Under the pieces are notes generated by a model that saw only the letters and a list, made by a program, of their open reading frames with translations, searched no databases and was not told the DNA's origin. Below, piece by piece: positions 1-5,359 of a DNA stretch of 5,359 nt (its first letter is position 1; each line of letters begins with the position of its first letter). This stretch comes from an uncultured Eubacteriales bacterium (GTDB lineage Bacteria > Bacillota > Clostridia > Christensenellales > Christensenellaceae): positions 1-5,359 of the forward strand of contig USII01000083.1 of the NCBI GenBank assembly GCA_900554725.1, read 5' to 3'. A program made the translations under genes and the position numbers.

Positions 1-2
1 CC

Positions 3-104
3 ATAAAGGTTGCGCCTTGCGCACCCAAAAGCTTCGATAATGTGGCCAATAAGAGCGACAGCATGTGTTCAAATTTTGAAAAAAAGGAGGCGACGCTGTT
101 TTGA
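3..104 (+). CDS. 3' end of an upstream gene, possibly another DUF1540-type protein (partial)
   Basis: One frame stays open from the left edge to a TGA at 102-104, giving at least 33 residues with no visible start. The TGA overlaps the TTG start of the next gene (TTGA), a layout typical of translationally coupled genes. The visible segment has two cysteines 15 residues apart, and the second is followed by S-N-F. This resembles the end of a DUF1540 repeat, where the last cysteine is followed by D-S-F or E-T-Y as in the neighbouring gene. The family guess is inference from about 30 residues; the frame could also be a chance opening. The AAGGAGG that serves the next gene lies inside this frame. 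No function is assigned. Confidence 0.4.
   Translation: MKVAPCAPKSFDNVANKSDSMCSNFEKKEATLF
84..90 (+). promoter_or_regulatory. Shine-Dalgarno AAGGAGG for the DUF1540 gene
   Basis: AAGGAGG is a near-perfect anti-16S match, 10 nt before the TTG at 101-103. It decides the start: no ATG or GTG lies at a suitable distance in this frame, and the first DUF1540 cysteine comes only six codons later. Confidence 0.85.
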
Positions 105-499
105 TAAGCAAGATCACCTGTCAGGCCATGGAATGCGTGCATAATACAGATGGCGTCTGTGAAAGCGGCATGGTGCGGGTGGAGAAATTCCAGAATAATT
201 ACGGCGCTCTTGCATACTGTGATTCGTTTGCGAGGCCGGGCAGTCTGCGGGCGGCAGCATGTGGAAACCTGCCCTGCCCTACGGCAGTTACTAGCGTTTC
301 CGGCATGATGCGGGCGGAGCAGCAAAACCTGACAGAGGAGAACACCCCTCTGCAGACAGACTTTATCTCCTGCAATGCGCTGGACTGCATCTATAACCAG
401 AACAATTTCTGCGCGGCCAATCAAATTCGCGTGGAGGCGCCAGAGGATACAGATGGTACACTCTCCATCTGCGAGACATATGAGCGCAGGCCGCTTTAG
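101..499 (+). CDS. DUF1540 domain protein with two tandem cysteine-rich repeats
   Basis: A 132-residue cytoplasmic-looking protein with no signal peptide or membrane segment. It holds two copies of a small four-cysteine module. Copy 1 has Cys 7, 12, 20 and 40; copy 2 has Cys 91, 96, 104 and 124. The spacing is identical in both, C-x4-C-x7-C-x19-C, with a shared C-x-H/Y-N core and an aromatic residue two after the last cysteine (DSF, ETY). This fits DUF1540, common in Clostridia and of unknown function; binding of a metal such as zinc by the four cysteines is inference. The linker (about 44-88) is polar and carries a further C-x4-C pair (Cys54, Cys59). The start is TTG with a strong ribosome binding site, overlapping the stop of the preceding frame, so translational coupling is likely. 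The gene ends ten bases before a shared terminator and converges on leuS. Family confidence is high; function is unknown. Confidence 0.9.
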   Translation: MISKITCQAMECVHNTDGVCESGMVRVEKFQNNYGALAYCDSFARPGSLRAAACGNLPCPTAVTSVSGMMRAEQQNLTEENTPLQTDFISCNALDCIYNQNNFCAANQIRVEAPEDTDGTLSICETYERRPL

Positions 500-508
500 G
501 GAAGCGCA

Positions 509-551
509 GCTAAATAAAAAAGCGGGGAAAGCCCCCGCTTTTTTATTTAGC
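509..551. terminator. Bidirectional intrinsic terminator shared by the DUF1540 gene and leuS
   Basis: A perfect 19-bp inverted repeat pairs 509-527 with 533-551 around a 5-nt loop (528-532). The core is GC-rich (AGCGGGG with CCCCGCT), flanked on one side by AAAAAA and on the other by TTTTTT. It therefore reads as a GC hairpin followed by a U-run on both strands, as expected between convergent genes. The leuS stop codon (547-549 on the minus strand) lies within the stem, so the leuS ribosome reaches into the hairpin sequence before release. Confidence 0.95.
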
Positions 552-2967
552 GCACGACGATATTTACAATCTTTCCAGGCACGATGATGGTTTTTACCAC
601 TTGCTTGCCATCCCAATAGGAAGAAAAATGCTCCTTGACATATGTTTCCAGCTCCGGCTTGCCGTAATCCGCCGGGACGAGGAAACGCTCGCGCACTTTT
701 CCGTTGATCTGCAGGGGATATTCCAGCTCATCCTTTTTTAAGGCGCTTTCGTCCCAGGCAGGGAAGGGCTGGTTGAAAATGCTGTATGCGCCGCCCATTC
801 TTTCCCAAAGCTCCTCGCAAAAATGCGGTGCAAAGGGAGCCATGAGCAGCAGCAGCGTCTTGCAGACTTCCCGGGCATAATCGCCATCGGCGGGGCCATC
901 CAGGTAGCGATACATGGCATTGGTAAGTTCCATCAGGCGGGCAATGGCAGTATTAAAGGAAAATGCCTCGATATCCGTGTTGACGCTTTTGGCCGTATTG
1001 TGCAGCACGAATTCCACTTCCTTTTCTTCCTGGCCTTTTTGCTTTTTCCTGCCCTCAGCAAGAGCACGGTCTATCAGGCGCTCGACACGCTCCAGATACT
1101 TATGGATGGATTTGATGCCCCCATCGCTCCATGGGCCGCCCTCTACATAGGAGAAGCCGAACCCAAGGTACATGCGAAATGCATCTGAGCCGAATTTGTT
1201 CACATAGTCGTCTGGGGAGATGACATTGCCCCGGGTTTTGCTCATCTTCTCGCCATCCGGGCCGAGAATCGTGCCCTGATGCACCAGGGAGGAGAAGGGC
1301 TCATCGAAGTTCAGATAACCCATATCCCGAAATGCCTTGGTAAAGAAGCGGGCATAGAGCAGGTGCATGCAGGCATGCTCTGCGCCGCCAATATATTTGT
1401 CGACGGGCAGCATCTTATTGATAATCTGCGGATCCCAGGCCATTTTATCATCCTTATTGTCCGGATAGCGCAGGTAATACCAGGAAGAGCAAACGAAAGT
1501 ATCCATGGTATCCGGATCGCGCTTGGCTGGAGCGCCGCACTTGGGGCAGGCGACATTCATAAAGCCCTCGTGTTTGGCCAGAGGAGAAGTGCCATCCGGC
1601 GTAAAATCCACATCATAGGGCAGGCGCACCGGGAGATCCTCTTCGGGCACAGGCACATCGCCGCAATGAGGGCAGTGAATGATGGGAATGGGCGCACCCC
1701 AGTAACGCTGGCGGGAGATCAGCCAATCGCGCAGGCGATAATTGACTTTGGGGCCGCCTTTTCCCTGGCTATGGAGCGTCTCCAGCAAGGCGGCGCGGGC
1801 TTCCTCTACGCCCATGCCATCCAAAGCGCCGCTGTTTACCAGCACGCCGCTGCCTGTATAAGGCAGGGAATCGTCCTCTCCTTCCACCCGGGCGCGAATG
1901 ACGCGCTCGATGGGGAGATTGTATTTGCTGGCAAAGGCAAAATCGCGCTCATCGTGGGCAGGAACTGCCATGACAATGCCTGTGCCATAGCTTGCCAAAA
2001 CATAGTCCGCTGCCCAGATGGGAACCTTGCGGCCGTTGACCGGGTTAATGGCATAAGCGCCGGTAAAGACGCCCGTCTTTTCCCGGGTTGTGGAAAGGCG
2101 GTCGATTTCAGTTGCCTTTGCGGCATATTCCTGATATGCGCGGACAGCTTCCCTGCATTCGGGCGTTGTGATTTTTTCGATGAGCGGATGCTCCGGAGAG
2201 ATGACGACATAGGTGCAGCCATAAAGCGTATCAGCGCGGGTAGTAAATACGCGAAATTCCCCGCCCTGCTCCAGCTGAAAGACCACTTCGCCGCCGATGG
2301 ATTTTCCAATCCAGTTTTTCTGCATCAGCTTTGTCTTTTCAGGCCAATCGAGGTTTTCCAGCCCGGAGAGCAGTTCCTCAGCATAATCGGTAATTTTAAA
2401 GAACCACTGGGTTAAGTGTTTGCGCGTGACAGTGGTATGGCAGCGCTCGCAGGCGCCCTCCACAACTTGTTCGTTGGCAAGCACAGTCTGGCAATGGGGG
2501 CACCAGTTGACTGGCGCAGCCTTGCGGTAGGCCAGGCCCTTTTTATAGAGCTGCAGGAAGCACCACTGCGTCCACTTATAATATTCAGGCATGCAGGTTT
2601 TGACTTCGTAATCCCAGTCGAAAGAGGCGCCCATGGCCCGAAGCTGTTTTTCCATGGTTTCGATATTTTGCAGCGTGGAATCTTCCGGGTGGATGCCCGT
2701 TTTGATGGCGTAGTTTTCCGCCGGAAGGCCAAAGGCATCAAAACCCATGGGGTGAAACACATTGTAACCCTTCATGCGAAGATACCTGGCATAAGTATCT
2801 GCCAGGCTGTAATTATACCAGTGCCCGGCATGCAGCTTGGCGCCAGAAGGATAGGAGAACATCTCCAGCACATATTTTTTTGGCTTAGAGCTGTGCTTAT
2901 CAAAGTGGTACAGCCCGGTTTCCGCCCATTTTTTTTGCCATTTTTTCTCGATTTCCGGTAAATTCAA
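547..2967 (-). CDS. leuS: Leucyl-tRNA synthetase
   Basis: A class I aminoacyl-tRNA synthetase that attaches leucine to tRNA-Leu using ATP in the cytoplasm. At 806 residues it has the normal size for the bacterial form. The HIGH motif is HAGH (46-49), followed by the conserved [17 protein letters not shown] segment (75-91). Two Cys pairs, C156/C159 and C173/C176, form a probable zinc site; a second set is C432/C435 and C474/C477. The CP1 editing domain (about 220-415) has the threonine-rich TTRADT (242-247) and the AHDERD segment with Asp339, matching the residue that holds the amino group of misacylated substrate in the family. The KMSKS loop is KMSKT (574-578). The anticodon-binding helical domain follows (about 620-740), then the small C-terminal domain ending in the typical [10 protein letters not shown]. 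The start is TTG, set by AAAAGGAG 9 nt upstream and by an N-terminus matching the family ([10 protein letters not shown]). It looks intact and functional. It is divergent from the DUF1015 gene and convergent with the DUF1540 gene. Confidence 0.98.
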   Translation of the reverse strand: MNLPEIEKKWQKKWAETGLYHFDKHSSKPKKYVLEMFSYPSGAKLHAGHWYNYSLADTYARYLRMKGYNVFHPMGFDAFGLPAENYAIKTGIHPEDSTLQNIETMEKQLRAMGASFDWDYEVKTCMPEYYKWTQWCFLQLYKKGLAYRKAAPVNWCPHCQTVLANEQVVEGACERCHTTVTRKHLTQWFFKITDYAEELLSGLENLDWPEKTKLMQKNWIGKSIGGEVVFQLEQGGEFRVFTTRADTLYGCTYVVISPEHPLIEKITTPECREAVRAYQEYAAKATEIDRLSTTREKTGVFTGAYAINPVNGRKVPIWAADYVLASYGTGIVMAVPAHDERDFAFASKYNLPIERVIRARVEGEDDSLPYTGSGVLVNSGALDGMGVEEARAALLETLHSQGKGGPKVNYRLRDWLISRQRYWGAPIPIIHCPHCGDVPVPEEDLPVRLPYDVDFTPDGTSPLAKHEGFMNVACPKCGAPAKRDPDTMDTFVCSSWYYLRYPDNKDDKMAWDPQIINKMLPVDKYIGGAEHACMHLLYARFFTKAFRDMGYLNFDEPFSSLVHQGTILGPDGEKMSKTRGNVISPDDYVNKFGSDAFRMYLGFGFSYVEGGPWSDGGIKSIHKYLERVERLIDRALAEGRKKQKGQEEKEVEFVLHNTAKSVNTDIEAFSFNTAIARLMELTNAMYRYLDGPADGDYAREVCKTLLLLMAPFAPHFCEELWERMGGAYSIFNQPFPAWDESALKKDELEYPLQINGKVRERFLVPADYGKPELETYVKEHFSSYWDGKQVVKTIIVPGKIVNIVVR

Positions 2968-2976
2968 ACTCCTCGG

Positions 2977-2984
2977 CTCCTTTT
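2977..2984 (-). promoter_or_regulatory. Shine-Dalgarno for leuS
   Basis: On the minus strand AAAAGGAG lies 9 nt before the TTG start codon (2965-2967). A second GAGGAG sits only one base before the TTG, too close to act on this start. I see no in-frame ATG close upstream that would be a better start. Confidence 0.8.
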
Positions 2985-3047
2985 CTATATGAAATCGCTT
3001 TGATCCCTCCCGGGCGCATTGCCCGCCCTGCGGTTTTGAAAGGGAAA

Positions 3048-3061
3048 AGCGGCCGGCCGCT
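3048..3061. repeat. 14-bp GC palindrome AGCGGCCGGCCGCT
   Basis: A perfect self-complementary 14-mer. On the leuS strand it is followed directly by TTTT and then CCCTTT, so a 5-bp stem with a CCGG loop could act as a short or inefficient terminator in the leader. It abuts the larger hairpin at 3061-3106 and shares base 3061 with it. Confidence 0.6.
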
Positions 3062-3108
3062 GTTGGCCCGCCCCAAAGGCCTTTTTCAGGCCCATTTTGG
3101 CCAACACC

Positions 3109-3137
3109 ATTTTAGCATATTTTCCTTCAATAGTACA
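3109..3137 (-). promoter_or_regulatory. leuS: Probable leuS promoter
   Basis: On the minus strand the -10 is TAAAAT (3114-3109), preceded by TGC, giving an extended -10 (TGnTAAAAT). Exactly 17 nt upstream is TGTACT (3137-3132), a weak -35 with three of six consensus bases. Transcription would start near 3102, right at the first leader hairpin. The extended -10 makes up for the poor -35. This is by eye only. Confidence 0.5.
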
Positions 3138-3153
3138 CGGGTTTTCTTCTGTT

Positions 3154-3181
3154 TTTGCCATAAAGGCGCCTTTATGGCAAA
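3154..3181. repeat. Perfect 28-bp palindrome in the divergent promoter region
   Basis: Two 14-base halves (TTTGCCATAAAGGC and its exact complement) meet with no spacer at 3167/3168. Neither side is followed by a U-run, so it is not an intrinsic terminator. It sits 16 bp upstream of the predicted leuS -35 and 48 bp upstream of the -35 of the DUF1015 promoter, between the two divergent units. A dimeric regulator's operator is the simplest reading; a small mobile palindromic repeat is the alternative. The symmetry is certain; the role is not. Confidence 0.7.
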
Positions 3182-3229
3182 TATGAGGCTATATTTTTCT
3201 TGTGTTTCTTGAAATTAGATTAAAAAAAG

Positions 3230-3258
3230 TTGAAGGGAAAGAAGTGTTGTGATATAGT
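3230..3258 (+). promoter_or_regulatory. SigA-type promoter of the DUF1015-aspartokinase operon
   Basis: TTGAAG (3230-3235) and TATAGT (3253-3258) are separated by exactly 17 bp, and the -10 is extended by TGA (3250-3252). An A-rich tract (3222-3228) just upstream may act as an UP-like element. The start of transcription would be about 3265, giving a leader of about 85 nt before the ATG at 3350. This also argues against the in-frame TTG at 3230 as a start codon, because it is the -35 itself. Confidence 0.72.
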
Positions 3259-3272
3259 ATATCCGTTAGATT

Positions 3273-3353
3273 ATGCGAGCAATGAGCATCCAGCAGAGGC
3301 TTTTATGGCCATGGGGATGGGATGCCCCCAAAAGAAAGGTGACTATTTTATGA
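3273..3353 (+). CDS. Possible 26-residue leader peptide ORF with a WPWGW motif
   Basis: An ATG at 3273 opens 26 codons ending in TGA at 3351-3353, overlapping the DUF1015 start codon as ATGA. The predicted peptide has three Trp in five residues (WPWGW, residues 12-16). It lies wholly within the predicted transcript leader. Against it: no clear Shine-Dalgarno precedes its ATG, and the only good ribosome binding site in the region belongs to the next gene. Most likely a chance frame, but the overlap geometry would allow coupling. Confidence 0.2.
   Translation: MRAMSIQQRLLWPWGWDAPKRKVTIL
3337..3342 (+). promoter_or_regulatory. Shine-Dalgarno for the DUF1015 gene
   Basis: AGGTGA lies 7 nt before the ATG at 3350, within an A/G-rich stretch from 3330. 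It fixes the start at 3350 and not at the upstream in-frame TTG (3230), whose extra 40 codons give low-similarity sequence overlapping the promoter. Confidence 0.8.
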
Positions 3354-4810
3354 AACTAGGCAAGGGTATTGGCATTGCGGTTCCGGAAATTCTCATTCCG
3401 GATGAAAAGACAAATATGCGAAAATGGGCGGTGATCGCCTGCGATCAGTTTGTTCAAAATAGGCAATACTGGAATGATGTCGAGCGCTTTGTGGGCAGCA
3501 GCCCTTCCACGCTGCATGTTATGCTGCCAGAGATTTACCTGGATTCGCCCGATAAGGAAGAGCGCATTTCCGAAGCAAAGGAGATCATGCGCAGCTATAT
3601 TGAAGATGGCGTTCTAAACCTGTTGCCTCCTGGCTTTATCCTGGTGGAGCGCTATATCGATGGTGTTATCCGCAAAGGCCTGATGGTCAATATCGATCTT
3701 GAGGAATATGAAAACGAGCCGTATAAAACGCCGCTCGTGCGTGCCAGCGAGGAAGTCATTGTGGAGCGGATTCCGCCGCGCATTGAAATCCGCAATGGGG
3801 CGGATATTGAAATGCCCCATATTATGCTGCTCATGGATGACAAGGATAGAACAGTCATCGAGCCGATTTGGCAGAAAAAGGAATTTTTCCCCAAGGTTTA
3901 CGATTTTGAGCTGATGATGGGCGGCGGCCGTGTCACCGGGTATTTTATCAACAACAAGGAAGCCGAGCAGGAAATTCTCAGGGCGCTTTCCGCGTTGCCT
4001 CTGCGCGATGGCATGCGCTTTTGCGTGGGAGATGGCAACCATTCCCTGGCAACGGCAAAAGCCGTTTGGGAGCAGGCGAAAGAGATGCTCACCCCCGAAC
4101 AACAGCAGGATAGCCCGCTCAGATATGCGCTGTGCGAGCTTATCAACCTCTACGACGAGGGCCTTTCCATAAAGCCCATTCATCGCGTCATCTCGGGGCT
4201 GAATACATCTAAGTGTGTGCAGTATATTGTAGATAGGCTGAATGCTTCGGGCGCAGATGCCCGGCTGGTATTTTCCAGAAGAAAGCCGAATCTGCAGCAG
4301 AGCGATGCCGCGCAGACGATCTTCTTCTCCAGTAAAGATAGCGCAGGAAGAATTGAAATTTATTCTCCCACATCCTCTATGATCGTAGAAGAGCTGCAGC
4401 CTGTGTTGGAAAACTTCCTGCGGGAGTTCCCGTCGTGCAAGCTGGAATATGTTCATGGGGATGAGGAGCTGGAGGAGCAGACGCGCCAGTACGATACGCT
4501 GGGGTTCATCATGCCGGCGCTGGAAAAGGAAACATTTTTTGAAACACTGGCCAGCTTTGGCGTGCTGCCCAAGAAGAGCTTTTCCCTGGGCGAGGCCAAA
4601 GATAAGCGCTATTACCTGGAATGCCGCCTGATCGCCCGCCTGCCAAAGGAAGAGGAGCAGAAGAGCGAAGAGGCTGCCCAGGCTGCGCCCGAGGATGCAA
4701 AAGAGGCGGTGGAATCCCGGCCGATTCCCAAAAAGAAGGGTTATCGAATCCGGCAGGAATTCCAGGAGGGTGCGCAGGTAGAGGAGCTATCCCGCCCCGA
4801 AGAGGAGTAA
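3350..4810 (+). CDS. DUF1015 family protein with an acidic C-terminal tail
   Basis: A 486-residue soluble protein with no signal peptide or membrane helix. It fits the DUF1015 family in its clostridial form, recognised by WAVIACDQ (26-33), the following YW and VERFVG segment, PSTLH-x3-LPEIYL (52-64) and the hallmark VGDGNHSLATAKA (226-238). The Asp, Asn and His of that motif are likely active-site residues, but the family's reaction is not known to me. In other genomes such genes often lie near serine biosynthesis genes (serA/serC). Here the gene is first in a unit with aspartokinase, which again suggests amino-acid metabolism (inference). Residues about 433-486 form a Glu/Ala/Lys-rich tail (EEEQKSEE, then a basic KKKGYRIRQ patch, then EEE) that appears disordered and goes beyond the usual family end. 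Its final GAAGAGGAG codons also supply the ribosome binding site of the next gene. The start at 3350 is supported by AGGTGA and the family N-terminus. Family call is strong; function is unknown. Confidence 0.92.
   Translation: MKLGKGIGIAVPEILIPDEKTNMRKWAVIACDQFVQNRQYWNDVERFVGSSPSTLHVMLPEIYLDSPDKEERISEAKEIMRSYIEDGVLNLLPPGFILVERYIDGVIRKGLMVNIDLEEYENEPYKTPLVRASEEVIVERIPPRIEIRNGADIEMPHIMLLMDDKDRTVIEPIWQKKEFFPKVYDFELMMGGGRVTGYFINNKEAEQEILRALSALPLRDGMRFCVGDGNHSLATAKAVWEQAKEMLTPEQQQDSPLRYALCELINLYDEGLSIKPIHRVISGLNTSKCVQYIVDRLNASGADARLVFSRRKPNLQQSDAAQTIFFSSKDSAGRIEIYSPTSSMIVEELQPVLENFLREFPSCKLEYVHGDEELEEQTRQYDTLGFIMPALEKETFFETLASFGVLPKKSFSLGEAKDKRYYLECRLIARLPKEEEQKSEEAAQAAPEDAKEAVESRPIPKKKGYRIRQEFQEGAQVEELSRPEEE
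4802..4807 (+). promoter_or_regulatory. Shine-Dalgarno for aspartokinase, embedded in the end of the DUF1015 gene
   Basis: GAGGAG lies 7 nt before the ATG at 4815 and is made by the last two Glu codons of the upstream gene. With only four bases between stop and start, ribosomes ending the first gene could reinitiate at the second. Confidence 0.85.
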
Positions 4811-4814
4811 AAAG

Positions 4815-5359
4815 ATGGCAATTACTGTTGCTAAGTTTGGGGGGACTTCCCTTGCAAGCGCAAAACAGATTTTAAAAGTAAAAGATATCATTTTGGCCGA
4901 TAAAAGCAGGCGCTATATCGTTCCTTCCGCGCCGGGAAAGCGCACGCCCGATGATGAGAAAGTGACAGATCTTCTCTATCTGCTGCAGCGTTCTGCGGAG
5001 TATGGGCATGATTATGAGGCCACTTATCAGAAAATCTGCAGCCGCTTTATAGAAATTCGCGATAAGCTGGGTCTGCATGTGCGCATTGAGGAGTATCTGG
5101 AGGAAATTCGGGAGAAGATTCTGGAAGGAGCGGATGCGGATTACGCCGCCAGCCGGGGAGAATTTTTAAACGGCATTCTCATCTCTGAGCTGCTTGGATA
5201 TGAATTTATCGATGCGGCAGAGGTCATCTTCTTTGATAAGCGCGGCAAATACGATGCTGCGCAGACCATGAGCGTGCTCTCCAAGCGGCTGAAAAACTGT
5301 GAACGCGCAGTTATCCCTGGCTTTTATGGCAGCATGAGCGATGGCAGCATCAAGACATT
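4815..5359 (+). CDS. lysC: Aspartokinase, N-terminal part (runs off the right edge)
   Basis: Aspartate kinase phosphorylates L-aspartate with ATP, the first step to lysine, diaminopimelate, threonine and methionine. The window holds 181 codons of a protein normally near 400-460 residues, so the rest of the kinase domain and the regulatory ACT domains are outside. Visible hallmarks are KFGGTS (7-12) in the nucleotide/phosphate-binding loop, SAPGKR (38-43), the DDEKVTDLLY segment (47-56), the catalytic-region SRGE (113-116), and IPGFYGS followed by DGSIKT (167-181), equivalent to the family's GF-x-G motif. The SAPGKR and DD-x-KVTDLLY form is typical of Clostridia. A Pro precedes SAPGKR where I would expect Val or Ser. 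The start is ATG, 4 bp after the DUF1015 stop, with GAGGAG upstream. No lysine riboswitch fits in the short operon leader, so control may be through the ACT domains. The symbol is by function only; Clostridia may carry several aspartokinases. Confidence 0.94.
   Translation, partial: MAITVAKFGGTSLASAKQILKVKDIILADKSRRYIVPSAPGKRTPDDEKVTDLLYLLQRSAEYGHDYEATYQKICSRFIEIRDKLGLHVRIEEYLEEIREKILEGADADYAASRGEFLNGILISELLGYEFIDAAEVIFFDKRGKYDAAQTMSVLSKRLKNCERAVIPGFYGSMSDGSIKT

Larger units (their letters stand above)
2968..3106 (-). promoter_or_regulatory. Structured GGCC-rich 5' leader of leuS
   Basis: About 135 nt of untranslated leader are expected if the promoter at 3109-3137 is right. In transcript order it holds an 8-bp stem (3106-3099 with 3068-3061, TGTTGGCC/GGCCAACA) enclosing a 5-bp hairpin (3092-3088 with 3082-3078). 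Next comes a 14-bp palindrome AGCGGCCGGCCGCT (3048-3061) followed by TTTTCCCTTT, then a GC-rich region that can form either of two hairpins (3011-3015 with 3021-3025, or 3012-3016 with 3024-3028). Six GGCC tetramers fall in 3051-3102, so many alternative pairings are possible. The palindrome plus U-run resembles a weak intrinsic terminator, which would allow attenuation of leuS. I see no T-box sequence (AGGGTGGNACCGCG) although leuS in this phylum is often T-box controlled. The structures are visible; the regulatory role is inferred. Confidence 0.45.

Noticed and set aside
1..26. CCATAAAGG at the left edge, shared with the half-site of the 28-bp palindrome, plus a TGCGC/GCGCA hairpin
   Set aside because: Only nine bases match, the rest diverges, and the left context is missing; the segment is also in the probable coding frame. 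Not enough to call a repeat family.
1279..2415. 378-codon open frame on the plus strand, antisense to leuS
   Set aside because: It lies completely within the clear leuS gene, lacks any recognisable domain, and long antisense frames are common in GC-biased codon usage.
3000..3212. 70-codon plus-strand open frame in the divergent intergenic region
   Set aside because: It runs through the leuS leader hairpins, the leuS promoter and the 28-bp palindrome, and has no ribosome binding site; its composition is not protein-like.
2968..3229. T-box riboswitch upstream of leuS
   Set aside because: No match to the AGGGTGGNACCGCG core on the leuS strand. The nearest, AGGGCGGG near 3030-3022, lacks the ACCGCG part.
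3230..3349. Extended start of the DUF1015 gene at the in-frame TTG (3230)
   Set aside because: The TTG is part of a good -35 element, no Shine-Dalgarno precedes it, and the family N-terminus begins at 3350 with AGGTGA upstream.
3265..3349. Lysine riboswitch ahead of the aspartokinase operon
   Set aside because: The predicted leader of about 85 nt is far too short for the lysine aptamer, and no matching conserved core is visible.
3614..4456. 280-codon minus-strand open frame
   Set aside because: It is antisense to the DUF1015 gene, whose conserved motifs establish the coding strand; no family match or ribosome binding site stands out.
3302..5328. Further copies of TTTATGGC (3302-3309 and inside aspartokinase near 5322-5329)
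   Set aside because: An eight-base match is expected by chance, and the second copy merely encodes the conserved FYG of aspartokinase.

Overview
The window looks like chromosomal housekeeping DNA from an anaerobic member of the Clostridia (Bacillota) with mid-range GC. The grounds are the strong AGGAGG-type ribosome binding sites, the two TTG starts, a DUF1540 cysteine-rich protein, a clostridial-type DUF1015 protein and a short bacterial leucyl-tRNA synthetase. The genus cannot be fixed from the sequence. I see no mobile element, CRISPR array, tRNA or rRNA.

Layout. The left edge carries the 3' end of a probable plus-strand gene (3-104). It overlaps by four bases the TTG start of a two-domain DUF1540 protein (101-499). 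That gene converges on leuS (547-2967, minus strand). One perfect 19-bp hairpin with A/T flanks (509-551) serves both as terminator, and it contains the leuS stop codon. Right of leuS is a 382-bp divergent intergenic region (2968-3349). It holds the GGCC-rich leader expected on the leuS transcript, a probable leuS promoter, a perfect 28-bp palindrome that is not a terminator, and a well-formed plus-strand promoter. That promoter drives a DUF1015 protein (3350-4810), followed after 4 bp by an aspartokinase that runs off the right edge (4815-5359).

How the genes relate. leuS charges tRNA-Leu. The DUF1015-aspartokinase pair looks like one operon with coupled translation: the aspartokinase ribosome binding site is made from the last Glu codons of the DUF1015 gene. 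Aspartokinase opens the Lys/Thr/Met (and diaminopimelate) branch, so the context hints at an amino-acid-metabolism role for DUF1015, whose biochemistry is unknown to me. The least explained parts are the palindrome and the structured leuS leader, which has no recognisable T-box. I found no clear new multi-gene system.
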